Shown: in pieces, positions 24,975 to 38,240 of the stretch
How the letters are laid out: every line of letters starts with the position of its first letter
Position numbering within the stretch: position 1 is the first letter of the stretch
DNA from: Apus apus
Taxonomy: Eukaryota; Chordata; Aves; Apodiformes; Apodidae
DNA: 64,000 nucleotides
NCBI RefSeq assembly: GCF_020740795.1
Contig: NC_067282.1
Span: 173,940,274-174,004,273 of the forward strand
Reading direction: 5' to 3'
Notes under the pieces: generated by a model
What the model saw: only the letters and a program-made list of their open reading frames with translations
What the model was told of the DNA's origin: nothing
Databases searched by the model: none
Program-made: the position numbers and the translations under genes

Positions 24975-27900
24975 GAGATAAAAATTTCTAGTGGAAAACA
25001 AGCGAGATCCAGTTTAGGAAAAATGCATATAGAAAAAACAACCCTATATACCTTGAGAAAGACCAGCCTTAGTAGAAAAGACTGAGGGTTTTTTCCATTA
25101 TTTTATACACTAGTGTGTTTTTTACTCTAGAACAACACCACCATAGTGTACTGAATTGCTTCCCAAAAAGATTTTGCTGTTTCTCTCTCAATATACATAG
25201 AGGGTAACAAAGAAACAAGAGTGGAATTTTTTTACTGCTGATTGAGCATCTGTCATTTCCACTCTTCCCATATTTCCAAACTCTCTGTTACAGGAGTCCC
25301 TATGTTTCCTCTCAGCAACAAAAGCATTACAAACACAGCTAATGTCATGGGTGTTTAAGACTCAGGCATGTATTACAGAGATGAGTCTTGACCTGGCACT
25401 TCATCACGGACCAAGCGAGCAACTCTATGACATTGCAAGTGGCCAAGTTTGCTCATGATTACGTCTGTTGCTAGGCTTGAAGGTGCATCTGTAACCAGAG
25501 CCCCATTGCCTTGACAGGATCATAATTCACAAGCTGATCAAAAATAGCTGATGACAGCATTTGTTGTTCAAGGGAAGGAAATAGCCTTTGAAGGGCATTT
25601 CCACCCATCAGGTCTCATTATGTGATGCTAAAATACATCTTTATTATAATCTGGAGATTTCAAATCCTGCCCCTTTGTAAAGTGCAAACTTTGGTCTTTC
25701 CCAAAGAGACGATGGTTGAGGAAAAGATGTCAGGTAGAAATTCCAGAACCTGCTTTTATTCTCCTCCCTTAAAATTTTTACAGTCAATGGTACAGCCTGA
25801 GTCAACGAGACTCAGCTGACTCAAACTCTCTAGCATGATTGTATTTTTTATCAAACACTCTTTACAACTTTTATTCTCACTACATGGTGCAAAACACTGC
25901 ATTTTCAACAAGAATCACCTGCATAAAAAGTTATATTAACCATTTAGGATTGTCAATTAGTTCTGAAAAGGTTAGAGGAAAAATTTGAAGAAAAATAATA
26001 ATCACAGTTATGTGAAATCTACAGTATTCAAACCATGCCAATCACAAGCTGTACATACTGATTATACATTTGTACAGAAATCTAGTCATAAAGGATCGTT
26101 GAAACACATAATTCACACTGTATGCTACAATTTTCCTTCTTGGAAAAAAATACTTATCTGAAGACCAATTTTTATTTTTGTCAAATACTAGGATAACAAA
26201 GGCAGCGAGAAATTCCAGGCTCAATTATTCTTCCACATAGCTTCCCTTGAGAAAAGTTATTCTAATACCATTAAGCTATCTGTTAATTATAGTTTAAATC
26301 TTGCATAAGCTTGGCTTTATGACCAAATTTTGTAGTTCTTAGTTGACAAAAATTACTTTTGAAACCAATAGGAATGTTGACAAATCAGAACTGCAAACTA
26401 CAGTCCTGCACAGTTATAAGTTGTTTGCTTTTATATGAAAAAACAGCAGTATAAATTTGTCCAAAATCTAAATTAAGAGCACAGATTCAGAAAGAAAACA
26501 TGTCCCAAAAGAGCCAGAGACTCAAGGACTTGCTCATTATTTTTAGCTTCTCAGATTCTTCTATAAGCTCAGCTGCAGGTGACAACACAGAAAAGCTCAG
26601 TTTTCTCAGTTGTGTGGTGGCTGTAGGTGATGCAGGTTGGTGATCACTAGCAACGATTTGTGCACTCTTTCAGGAGGGGGGAAGTCATCTACAAAGTGAC
26701 TCTGGTCTCTGTTGATGCCTGAGCACAGGCTGGTGACCTTCCCACTACCTCTGCCCAGGCTTGGCTTCTCCCATGGCAACACCTCACGGGTGCGAGCCGG
26801 CATCCACTGAAGGCGGTGGCAAGGCTTGCACTCATTTCACACCCTGTGACTATGTCACACCCTGGTTTCAGACACTAGAATTAGCAACCTGATGTTTTCC
26901 ATCATATCATCAGCAACTAAAAAGGGAAGCAGGAGCCTGAAAAATGAAGTGCCATATGGAACAAAACACCAGGAGGGGACTGACCTTCTATGTACTCATC
27001 CTCCTCAGCATCCCATCCTTCTGTTTTTATGGGAACATCCAGCACTTTGCAGCTGTTAGTATTTTGGCAGTATAAAAAGCCAGAGTTGCTCTGATAGGCT
27101 TGACCTGGTGAGTTGTCCATGTCTTCCCAATGGAAGTGTTAATAGCTTAAGAGGGGGTACTAAATCCATATCAAGAAAACACAGCTATGCCATTACTCTA
27201 TGTACACCAAGGTAGGTAATACATCACATGAGACTGGATTCCATTCCATCCAATTATCTGACCTTCATAAGAGAAAGAGCCTACCAGGAATTAATGTACT
27301 GCACATAGAAATGTCTGCTTGCATTCCTCTTTCACAGACATGTGCTTGGCGCCTGAGGTATTAACTTTCAGACTTTGTTTCTTTTTACTGCGTATTCGTC
27401 TGCAGTACTGTTGCCTGCAAACGGGGTGCAGTATAAAAACAGGCTGTGTTGCCCTTGTCCTTTCCCAGTTCTCCAGATGAAAAGGTAGTTCATTCATAAG
27501 TAGTCTTATTAATTTGTTATATGAGACATTATAATCTAGGGAGAATTTATTTTCAGTTTTGGTCAGAACCATAACCCATATTAAGCTTCTATTTATAAGT
27601 CACTTTTTATTATTATTATTATTGCTTCAGTAGCAACAAAATAAACAGCATTGTAACTGTCTCTAGAAAACAAAACAAAAATAATAAATACTTAGACACA
27701 AAACTGAAGGCAAATAATTGTTGTTTAATAAACACAGAATTGTTTCTAAAAATATCACTTCTTATCTGGTTCAGAGCTATGCTATATGCTATTTTGATTA
27801 GGCTTCTTGCATAAATAAAAAACAATTTATATTGTGTAGACACAAGAATGAAAAATATATTCAGCAGGATGTTAGTCACAAATCATCTGAAAGATAGTTT

Positions 27901-30489
27901 TGACTATAATGCAAAGAAATCAATTTGACCAATGAACTGTACAATTTTTGTTCTGAAAACTCTGTTCTATAACACAGAATTTGCTAAATGTCTTCAGAAC
28001 TAACGTGTTCCTCACTTCATACATGAACATACCGTTACGTTCAATCCAGTAATATATTTTTTTAATATAGCTGACAATATATTTTGATTGTATACCTCTC
28101 CCTGTGTTCCAATTAGGTTTTAGTAGTTCCGCTCCTTTATCTTATTTTGCAAGAATAACCATGCAGGTTTCAATTTTGACACCAGCAGGTTACAGTGCTC
28201 AAGGCAGACACTAAGAATTATAAAACTTGGTAAGGCCCTGTTCATTTTTTCTGTTTGTAAAACAGTGGCATATTATATTAATGTGTTTAATGAATATTAT
28301 ATTCACTCAATAATAAGCAAAAAATAATTTCAGGATCAGGATGTAACAGCTTATACTTTATTAAATTAAGTTGGAAAGAACATTTATGTGAATACACTCC
28401 AGAAAAATTTAAATGGCAGGAGAATACTTGGGTCTAATCTTCTAGAAGTCTAATCTTTCATCATCTTCTAACATGACAGCAACTGGATATTCACGTATGT
28501 ACAGCTACTCAATGCAGGAAAGCTAAGATTAAAAGCTCCTGTGCATGAATGCATGTGGATAATAATGTTAACACTAGTCGCTCAAAAAGGGATAAAGAGG
28601 CAATGGGTCAAAGAAAAAGAAGTTATTTTTGTTAGCAGCAGTATCCTCATGTATTCACTAGGACCAGAGCTTTTAAGGCTTTGAGAGCAGAATTCCTCAT
28701 TGTGTATGCATGATCAAAAAAAGGCTCATGCGGACCATATTAAACAAGCACTTTCACACAGTGAAGTGGTTACAGGATTTACCTTCCTGAGATGGATGTT
28801 ACTGGAAATCACGTGTATTTGGAAAAACACTTATTTTTCCCTACACAAAATACAGTGTTTTAATTATTTTAATTGTTTAAAGATATTTCTAGGTATCTCT
28901 GGATTTCCATCTTAAGATCCCCTATGGGGAATCCATTCAAGATGGAATTTCATTATGATATTTTAAAAATATATATATATTAAAATTTTTGCTTGGCATT
29001 TTCACAGCTCTGTCTGGTACTAGAATGTATCAGTAGCCATTGATCAACAGGTTGCTATGATCCAGAGCAGCACCTGCTATTCTGCTCATGGAAAGGTGTT
29101 TTGATCTGCATATTATGCAGTTAATTTAGTGATGTCTTTATTTCATTTTTCAACATCAGCTCTACTCATTTCAAATAGCTGTACAGAACAGAGTGTTGTC
29201 ATTGTAAAGGTAATAGGGCATGGTTACCGAGGAGTCTTTCTTAGTTTCTACAGAAAACCTCCTCCTGACACTTTTCTTTACGACTCATTGTGTTAGCAAA
29301 CTGAAATAGGCAAATTCAGACACAAATCCTTATGCTCCTCTCTTCTTAGTTTGCTCCAGTGAGAAATGAGCCCCTTCTTTTATCTTTCCATGAATTTTAG
29401 CCCCTATTCCTTTGCATACACAGAAGGGGGAGCTCCCATGTGGAATTGTACTCCTTGAACTGTTTCCCTGCCATCACCATTGCCACTCTCCTGATACCAA
29501 ATGAGCAAAGAACTGACACACTAATGAAGGGACACAGTACCCTTCCACAAGTGCTGGAGCCTCCTGAATGAAATTAGCAGCATTACGTTAATGAATCACT
29601 TGATTAGGCAGATCTAAAGAAGAGTCCCATGTGAGAAGTTTCCTTTGACAGCCACCACATGGGACCTCAATGGGCAAGTGGAACAGCACCTGTGCAGCTC
29701 TAGCCTCTGTCTTGACCCCCCTGAGGACCCTCCTAGCCAGAAGCCAAAGTGACTTGCTCTGGTTAGGACAGCTCTGGATCATGAAAACATTAAATCATTA
29801 ACCACATTAAACCATTACATTTCCTCTTCTGAAAGAGATGGTGAATTCTCTCTCCATCCCTTCCTGTCTCTTACCTACAACCAATGGTGGGCAAAGTCCC
29901 AAACCAAAAAAAAGCTAACACATCCTTTCACTAATATCACTTGAGTACACTATTTTGCCCTAATTAGTTCATCATTATGTAACAGATACTTGTCCAGAAA
30001 CTTACCTTGCCTCACTAGATAACAAGTAGAAGTTTCACAACAAACACACAGCTGAATCTCCTGTTAGCTGTGGGTAAATAAATTCCAGCCTTAGTGTTCT
30101 ATTAATACATTTCTAAACTGAGTATCTTTATACCAGTTAACTTCCAATTTTAATCATCTAGATTTTAAACCAGCTGTCACCTAGTGAGGATGTGAGAGCC
30201 AACTTACTTCCTTTTCAATGGAAAACCAGCCCTTTCTATTCACAGAAAATTAATATGACATACCCATTATTTTGTAAAACTACTCTTTGGACAGCACTAA
30301 GATTCAGAGATGCTGAGAAGGAAAGAAAAGTCACTGAAAGAAAGATTATTCTCATCAGCTCCATGAACCATCAAAAATTTCCTCTGTGTTTCCTACAAGG
30401 GATTTGTTTTTTCTCAGGAGGAGAGTAGAAAGCATAAGAAAAGGGATCACAACTTTTCCAAAATATTTCAATAATTAAAAGGAAAAAAA
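24975..30489. other. Intergenic AT-rich DNA, no gene seen
   Basis: All frames here are 60-93 codons, on both strands, with no recognisable domain. A (TTA)n run lies at 27606-27623 and an (AT)n/A-rich patch near 28966-28981. A nested hairpin at 28905-28947 is listed separately. Confidence 0.55.
28905..28947. other. Nested inverted repeat (hairpin)
   Basis: The outer arms TTCCATCTT (28905-28913) and AAGATGGAA (28939-28947) are exact reverse complements. Between them, GATCCCC and GGGGAATC pair with a one-base bulge around a TAT loop. The whole could fold as a roughly 43-nt hairpin with an asymmetric internal loop. It is shorter than a typical animal pre-microRNA stem. A remnant of a palindromic transposon or chance are alternatives. 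Confidence 0.45.
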
Positions 30490-30664
30490 CGTTTTGGTGG
30501 CCTGTTATGATACTGGGATGCCAGACAACAGATGTTACCTCTGGGTTCTGTCAAAGACTTACTGAGTGACCTTGGCTTAGATAAGTCTAAATCCCTCTGG
30601 GTCCCAAGTCCATACATTAAGCAGGGATAACAGGAATATCATCTTTGTGAATCCATGGAGATAT
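30490..30664 (+). repeat. MIR SINE remnant
   Basis: The stretch contains the MIR core order: 'ctgggttctgtcaaa', 'gacttactgagtgaccttgg', 'aagtctaaatccctctgggt', then 'agcagggataacaggaatat'. The remembered MIR consensus runs 'ctgggttcaaatcctggctc', 'tgccacttactagctgtgtg', 'accttgggcaagtcacttaa', 'cctctctgagcctcagtttc', then a 'gggataataatagtacc' block. The tRNA-related left part ('gatgccagacaacagatg') is weakly recognisable. This is the best MIR match in the window. Confidence 0.65.
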
Positions 30665-31024
30665 TTCCTTAGTGTAATACCTGTCTTCCAGTAAGTCCAC
30701 ATCAGGCATCCAGGAATTATTGACCTTTTATCCAGGTTGACATGGCTGTATAATGTAGGCAACTCTGATGAAGCAATAGCTCCTCAACAATTTTCTGCAC
30801 AATATTGTGACACCTAATGCCAGATCAAATTAACCTTGTGAACAAATAAAACAGTGCCTGAGCATATCTAATCTGCCTTTGTTCATGTACCCACTTCAGG
30901 TGGGCTACTGCCTGTGGAAGAAAGAAATACTGCTGTATTCTGGAGGCTAAGAAATAGTTTCTCACAAGATCTTAGGCATCTAAGTTAGATGTAAATGGTT
31001 ATTAAATGCCTAAACCCAAACAGC
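30665..31024. other. Intergenic, nothing recognised
   Basis: Unique-looking DNA between the MIR remnant and the CR1 copy. No open frame of note. Confidence 0.5.
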
Positions 31025-32022
31025 AAGTCTTGAAGAACAGTGACAAGTGGTATTCCTCAGGTATCTGTACTGGGACCAGTACTGTTTAATATCTTTATCA
31101 ATGACATAGACAGTGGGATCGAGTGTATCCTCGGCAAACTTGACGATCACACCAAGCTGAGTGGTGCAGTTGACATAGCTGGGGAATGCATTGTCATCTG
31201 GAGGGATGTAGACAAGCTTGAATAGTGGACCTGTGTGAACCTCATGAGTCACTAAACATCATTTTTTAAACAAATAGAGAAGGTATCTAAAACTAAAGGA
31301 ACACTCCTGACTGGAGGAAGCCTCCACCTACAATCTAGAGTTAGCTTCAAAGCTGAGTAAAGAAATGGGGCTCAGAACACATTTCATAATAAAGAAAAAC
31401 AGGGAAAGAGCAAGGACAGATGGTCAGAGGTCTGCAATAGCTTCCATGCAATGAAATGATCAAATAATTCAGAACTGTACAGTCTGGGAAACAGATGACT
31501 GTGGGACGTGGCAGAATGTGTCAAATCAGAACTGTCACGGAGAGGGTAGTCTGGCACTAACGTTGTAATGCATCTACCAATTCAAGACTGAGGGATATCA
31601 AAAGACGCTCCAAATAAGAATTCAAACAAAACTAAAAGGTGTAGTTCTCTTGAAATGGGTGGAATTCCTTGCAAGGAACATCAAAGATACTAAAAGTTGA
31701 TACAGGCTTAAACAGCAACCACATCTCCTTTTCCTGTGTTCTTCCCCTGGGTTTCGCTTAAGGTTACTGGTAGTTTGGAGGTAGGAATATGTTTTAACTT
31801 GGGGAAAAAGAACAAAAACAGTCTCCCACATTGCAAATTTTACAGTAAAGTTCCCTGGATCTGAGGAAATTGCAGGAGTCAGCCTATCTGAAGTGCTAGT
31901 GGTGACGCTCACTGTTGAAAACCACCTTCCTGATCAGAATGTCTCCCAGTCAGACAAGAAACATAGACAGCCTGCTGGGCTGGACGAATCTTGTTCCTGA
32001 CCCAGCACAGCTACTCTTATGT
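31025..32022 (+). mobile_element. Old CR1 LINE, partial reverse transcriptase to 3' end
   Basis: A + frame at 31040-31225 keeps the reverse transcriptase core of CR1: [20 protein letters not shown] followed by DIDSGIE, then a degraded catalytic region (LDDHTKLSGAVD, where active CR1 has FADDTKL). Further on, without a continuous frame, the DNA matches the 3' part of old CR1 subfamilies that I remember: a 'gaattcaaacaaaactaaaa' block, and a terminal 'gacccagcacagctactctt' + 'atgttc' close to 32022. The copy is 5'-truncated, carries indels and cannot be active. The type of 3' terminus (ctcttatgttc) differs from that of the younger copy at 50.55 kb, so it belongs to another CR1 subfamily. Confidence 0.8.
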
Positions 32023-35000
32023 TCACCTAGCCTCATGGAATCTCTGTTGATTATCAAAGTCTACTGATATTGAGTATCAGTACCAACTTCTTTCAGTACC
32101 TAACTCCTTGCACACCCCTGCCTTCAGATCTACTCGATAGCTACTGTTTCCTAGAATATACATTGGCATTGCAGGTTTGAGCACCACAAGCTTTTGCTTA
32201 TATTTGGAGCTGACACTTAGAGGCAGCTTCATGTTGCTTTAGTAGACAGTCCAACAGCTTAAAAATGGGCCCTCTTAGTCTGTTAAGACACTAAGTCAGC
32301 AGCCTAGACATCTTTTAGAATGGGGGATGGCATTTCTGAGGAACAAGCTAAAAATCCCTGCTGAGTGGACAGATACCTAGAGGCAGTCAATAGGAAATAC
32401 ATTTTTAAGGAATACACTAAGGGCCACCCTTTCTGAGATTTAGACAGACTAACTACTTCCAGTGGGTCAATATGCAGATCCTAAAAGGCAAACAAGCCAG
32501 TCTGGAACAAGACATAGGTCCCGAAATAAGCATTGATCATCATACTTAACTACCTATGGTCTTGTAATTTAGAAAGTTACACACGTTTTATAACCTCTCT
32601 CCTTACCTAACTTCTATCTAGATTGCACAGGAAGTGTCAACTGGGTATTTTGGATCTTACCCTTAATACAAATGTGTCTTGAGAATCAATTAGCTAAATA
32701 GAAAAAGTCTGATGAAAACTTAAAGTAGATGGAAGTAACCCCATTGTACATCCTACTCTGGAAATATTTGAACCTTATGGAGTTTGAGGTTTTGTGAACC
32801 TAAGGGATTTTTAAACGCTCTGCAGGCTTGCAAAATGAACTTAGTCTCTTTTTACTCTGCCATTTAAACGTATAGTTTGTTTCATTTCATATAAGGATAA
32901 TTCAATTTTTTAAAAACCACAAAAAAATGTTTTTCTAGCTACAGACAATCATGTGTAATGTATTAAGGACAGAACAGCCTCCAAGTCCAAGGTTTGGCAC
33001 AGTCTCAGTCCTAAGGAGACTTACTTACAAAAACTGGGATTTGTTTTCTTTCCCTTTCCTCTGCTGCTTTCCCAGGGTGTCTCTTTCACACAGTCAGCTC
33101 TCTGCTTCTTTTCTCACTTTGTTTTTCACCATATATACTTCTGTCTTTCCCTTTTTCATACTCACCCTTAAGGAGACAAGTAAGATGTGGTCCCAGTAAC
33201 ACTGGAATCAAGGTCAAAAATTTTAATGAAAAATATTTGAGCGGGTTTGAAATCTGTCAGAATGTTTTAGCCCATGTCTAATAAGAACAGGATGTCCATG
33301 GATTATTTCCAGCACTCTCTCTTGCAAGTTGATCACTTCTGATTCAGAAGCACTGCATTTTTTAATAGCACCGGGTCAAACCTTCAAAGAAGTATTCACC
33401 CAAAATAAAATTTGACTTTGTTTGGGTGTCTTCATGTTCACTTTTGCATTCACTCATCATCAATATGCCAATATGTGAAATGAGGACAGAACTGAACAGC
33501 GTAAGAAATTAATTTTAACTAAATACATAAAAACTTCAACAGTTGGGAAGGACCTCAAGATCAAAAGAATTCCTAGGAATTACCAAGAAAAGTTTTTTAA
33601 TAAATTTGAGATAGCTGTCAACAGCCAATGGGGATTTTTTTGAGAAAAGAAATCTAATTTACACAGGTATGTATCAGTAAAATACACAGCAAAAATACTG
33701 AGCATACTCTTTATCAGGGTTGAATTAAGGGTTCATTCAGCTACTCCAAAGCAACAGTCCAGCCTTCAGGGCCAGCAACCACTGGCACTTTAAAACTACA
33801 CTCAGCTCCTATTATTGTGGCATATTGTCATACACATCATCAGTCGTGACACACACCTCGAATCTTACATATCCTTACCTATCCTCCTGCAAAAACATCT
33901 AAAATACTAGTCTCTAGACAGCTTCCTTCCTCAGACACAGATAATTCAAAGTCCAACAACATCTTCCAAGCAGCCTCTGCTTTCTAATACTTGAAAATCA
34001 TAGACAACTACAATGAAAAAGAAATGTAGAAATCAGCTTAATGTACCTAATCTGTAAAATTATCTTCTCTCTTGCAAAAAGTCACTTTATAAAAGAGAGT
34101 TTATCAAACAGCCCCCAAAGTAAACTAAACAACCTCTGTCTAGTTCATTTATCAGATCTTCTACAGGTCCCTTAAAATCATTGCAGATACAGGCCACCTT
34201 GCAGAAATTACAAGCTAATTCGTGAACAGGAAAACATTCAAAGAAAGAAAACCTGAACATTTAAAAAGCAAGATAACTTCCAAAGAATAGTAAATATTGT
34301 GCTATCAGAGGCATAAGTTTCGCAAGTCACACTTTTTACTCAGAGGTCCATTTGCACGCTGGCAAACACTTGTTCCTCAGCCTGTTTTGCGCAGACAATG
34401 CAGTTTATTTGTTCTTTCTTGTGTCACAACATGTATGGTAATTCACAGGCTACAATGATTCCAATTTCCATACTTTGAAAGACTGCAACTCCTTCTCCAG
34501 ATTGCAAAATCAAATCCTTTCCTTGTGTCCCAGCACCAAGCCTCACGCCTCATGCTAACCTCATGGTCAGCAGAAGGTCAGAAGGGTTGCACTGCTGGCT
34601 GCTCTGCACTGCCTTAAATATTCAGATAAAAAAAAAGAAAAAAAAAAGAAGTGTGCATTGATTTTGGGCATACTTTATTTTACACATGCATACATGCATA
34701 TGCATATGTATATACAGGGGAAATAGAAACTTCTATTCATCAGAGCTACTACTGAAAACCAAGTCAGTAGATTTTGGATCTGAATTTACATTTTTGGTGC
34801 ATTTTTAAAGAGAAGTCAAATAACACAGGTCAATCTATTCTCAGCTTACAGTCTTTTAAATATAGTGATAAATCCTCTATTACTGACAGCAGCCTTAGCA
34901 TCAGCATTTGCATGTTACTGTGTTGCCTGGTAGTCCTTGGCAGAAATCAGGATTCTGCCTGTCAATACTGCAAACAGGACTTCAAGAAGGAGGTCAGTAT

Positions 35001-36000
35001 TAACTGAGATTATTAGAGTTAGCTGTAACCAGAACCACTGTTCAAAGGAAAAATTCAGAAAATCTTGGACCCACATTCAAACTAGCTGCCCTGGCTACTT
35101 CTGAGGTAATTGCTTAGTCTGCATTCCCGAAACCCTTAGCTGCTAACTCTCACTGGCTTAAAACTGGAGCCCCTTTTCCTGTCAAAATCCAAAGACAGAG
35201 AATCAACAGAAACAATGGAGGAGAAAAGGATGTTATTCAACTTCAGAAAGTATTAAATGAACACGGAATAAGGATAGAGGCTGCATTGAAATGTAAGGAA
35301 ACTGCCTTTTTATATCTTGCAGGCAAGAAACTGCCTCTATCTGAAAGGTTCTTTCTTTTTCTCTAGAAGCAAAGAGGAGGCTGTAAGCACAAACAAATGG
35401 CAGAACTAAAATGAACAAAACAGGAAGAAGTGGAAAAAAAGAAATCACAGAGTAGTTAGACTCTGTTTCTTAAATAGTTAATGACCATCTTGCATTGCTG
35501 TACTTGCACAATCTCAAAACACTTTATTATTGAGAAATGAACACAAATTATTTTCTTTGCAAATATGACAGTCAGAATTTTTCTGTATTAGTTCATAGGA
35601 GGTTTCTTTCCTTTACAAAATGCCATTACTCCAGACAGCAAACAATACGTTTTTTTTAACTAGTTACCCAACCTCACATGCAAAGTAATAAACCTTGTGA
35701 TATGTTACTCTTACTCTGTAAACTCTCCCCCAAGGAAATGTCTTTTGATTATAAAGAAGCAATATCTCCCATCCCCCTTGAGTGAATATGTATTAGTTCT
35801 GCAGCATTTCAGTGCTACAATGAACCTACAGAAAAGACTTGAGGTGATGGCACAGATTTCAAAAAAAAAATCACAAAATGCTTACATTGTAAATTCCTCT
35901 GTACCCACAGCTGAAAGGGACATGTAGCAGCCTGCTGTTTTGCTCTAGGGGAACGTGCAACGCATATGCAAAATAATGAAAGAAAACAAACAATTTTAAG
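32023..36000. other. Intergenic AT-rich DNA, no gene seen
   Basis: There are only short frames (60-82 codons) without recognised domains. A short alternating purine/pyrimidine patch (acatgcatacatgcatatgc type) lies near 34683-34716, and an A-rich run near 34627-34650. Nothing else is recognised. Confidence 0.55.
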
Positions 36001-36097
36001 GACCTGATCTTGCAAGTTGAGTCACCACCAATGATTTCCTTGGGAATGTTTGTGCTTAAAGTTAAGAATATGCTTAAGAGCTTTGCTGAATCAAAGG
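36001..36097. repeat. Old palindromic MITE-like amniote repeat
   Basis: The phrases 'gacctgatcttgcaagttga', 'tgtgcttaaagttaagaata' and 'tgcttaagagctttgctgaa' followed by 'tcaaagg' recall a family of amniote repeats with gatcctgcaa ends and internal 'tgcttaaagttaagcac' motifs. The ends are roughly inverted relative to each other (gatcttgcaa / ttgctgaatc). It has no coding capacity. The family name is not certain from memory. Confidence 0.5.
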
Positions 36098-38213
36098 CAA
36101 AGAACTCAACTTCCCACAGCATTTGTATTTCTCCTCATTTGAAACTACAAAGATGATCTTGACACTTTCCTCAGCTATTGGTTGATGTCTTCTAGGTGCA
36201 AGCAAGTTAGAACAATGTGCTTTCATTTTCACTTAAAACTGTGCATTTTTTCTTGTGCACCTAAATATTTTAAAATAATCCCTCCTCTACCTAACCTGAA
36301 AATAACTCATTGAGACATCATTATATTTCATAACTAAGTAAACTGAGTACTTTGAGTATGTGATTTACCACGTGCTTTATCTGATTGCATTTGATCTGCC
36401 TGACCTTTTAATCAAAGGGGGAAATAGATTTATCTGTGGTGAAAACACAACACAATTACCAACTCTCCCTAACTTTCTAGACTCTACAAGAACTTTTTGT
36501 ACCTTGGTTTTACAACTGCATTGTGAGTCACCTTCCTAACACAGAGATGTCATCATGTTTATGGCACCGTGTTTCCTTTTTCTTGCCCCAATTTCTGTTC
36601 TGGCTCTAACAAAACAGTTTAACCTTAGACTTTCCCCATTGCTTCCTGTGTTAAACCCATGCTTCTGAGAACTCTTTGCTAATCTCTTAACCTCTTGCAT
36701 TTATTTTTGCTACATATTGCATAGTCAATATTAAAATCAGTAACATATTCTTGGAAACATTTTTAAGGTCATTGCAGTATTTTGGACTGTTGCCTATTAG
36801 AAATCTGCCTACGAATAATACTGAAATCAGCGCTTGGCCAGTTGAACCATGATTGTTGCTCCTGTTACTGATGCTCTCAAATTACTGGGATTCTGTTGCA
36901 ACAGAAGCTTCACAAATACAGGAAGACACAGTACAGAAGACCTCACTGTTGACCAGATGATACAGGTTTTAAAACTCCTTAACCAAAATGAGACACAACT
37001 TTCATCAATGGACAGTGTTGCAATGGTCCTCACACTCTTGGCCAAGATCAAAACAGCTGGGCTTTAAGAGCAATTTTTTTTACAGAGCCTAAAATGTTAA
37101 GTAAATGCTTAATTTTTATGCTTATAAATTGAAACTTTCAAATGCAAGTGGCTACAATAATTAGATTTAATACATCATACTGTAATGTACTCTGGATCTT
37201 AAAGTCAATGACAAAATTTGCTTGCTATTGTTTTTTCATGGTGAAAACCAAAATATATGTGCATATTCTCAGACTATTTGTCCTAAAAAAGTTGAAGAAA
37301 ATGTCCTACCTGCCCAGAGCCATCTGCACAGTCTCTCACACCATTTATAGAACATTTTAACTTATTTATCCTAAAATAATTTCAGAAATTATTGACTCAG
37401 AGGTTTCTTCACTTGTCACTGGCTTCAGTGGCAAAACCCATTTAAGAAGCCTTGGCTTCTCTTCTTTCACAACACCAGTGTGCTTCCTCCCCAGCAATAC
37501 TCACAGAGCTGTTGGGGAGGCTCTGCAAGGAGCTGGATTGCAGAAAGGATCTAGGTTACGAGTAACCCTGGAGAGGCTAACATATTGTGGTGTAGGGGTA
37601 GGAATGACAGATGAGCAGAAGAGGTGCATGGGAGGAGGCAGGATTCCTTGAACTGAAATTATCTTCATAACACAGACTGACATCCTGAGAAATACCCTCA
37701 CATGGCTGGGGAGCAGCTAAGGGGAGGTGTGAAGAACTCTGTTGCAAGTTCCTAACACCTTCAGAGAGGGGGAGAAGGCACCAAGACTTTAGCAGCACTT
37801 GTGACTTCCAAAGGCAAGCTAATCATAGGCATCAAAGAGGTTACAAATTCATACCCCTATCTCAAAGTCTACAAACTACAGCTGAAAAACACCTCCTTTT
37901 CTTGGGATTGTTTCTTCCTTCAGATGTTGTGATGTTGCTATTTCACTGATGCTGCTGTCACCTTACATATTTTTCTTTACTGCAAAATACACTGAAGGTG
38001 AGGTTAGATTTAAAGAAAGCCCAGTCAGACAAACTACTATGGTTGTGGCAGATCCAGTGTCAGTGGTTATCCATGCAGACTTCTCCAAGCTGCTTATTCA
38101 GGCCTCACCACCCATCCTGGGTGAGATAGCTGCACTTTCCCATCTGCTGGTGTCACTGAGTGCACAGTCTCCTCTAACCCAGTTCTGTCAAAATTCATCC
38201 AAGGTGGTGGTTT
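36098..38213. other. Intergenic DNA, no gene seen
   Basis: The + frame at 36849-37067 (72 codons) and its minus shadow are unrecognised. The frame at 37949-38245 (98 codons) runs into a T11A11 palindrome and is taken as chance. Confidence 0.5.
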
Positions 38214-38240
38214 GGTTTTTTTTTTTAAAAAAAAAAAGCC
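38214..38240. repeat. Perfect T11A11 palindrome
   Basis: Eleven T (38216-38226) are followed directly by eleven A (38227-38237), with GG before and GCC after, making a near-perfect 26-bp palindrome. Such sequence can extrude as a cruciform or misassemble. It may also mark two poly-A tails joined head to head. Confidence 0.85.

Noticed and set aside
36849..37067. 72-codon + frame with a helical-looking C-terminal half
   Set aside because: The antisense frame is of equal length and there is no known domain or exon signals. Probably chance.
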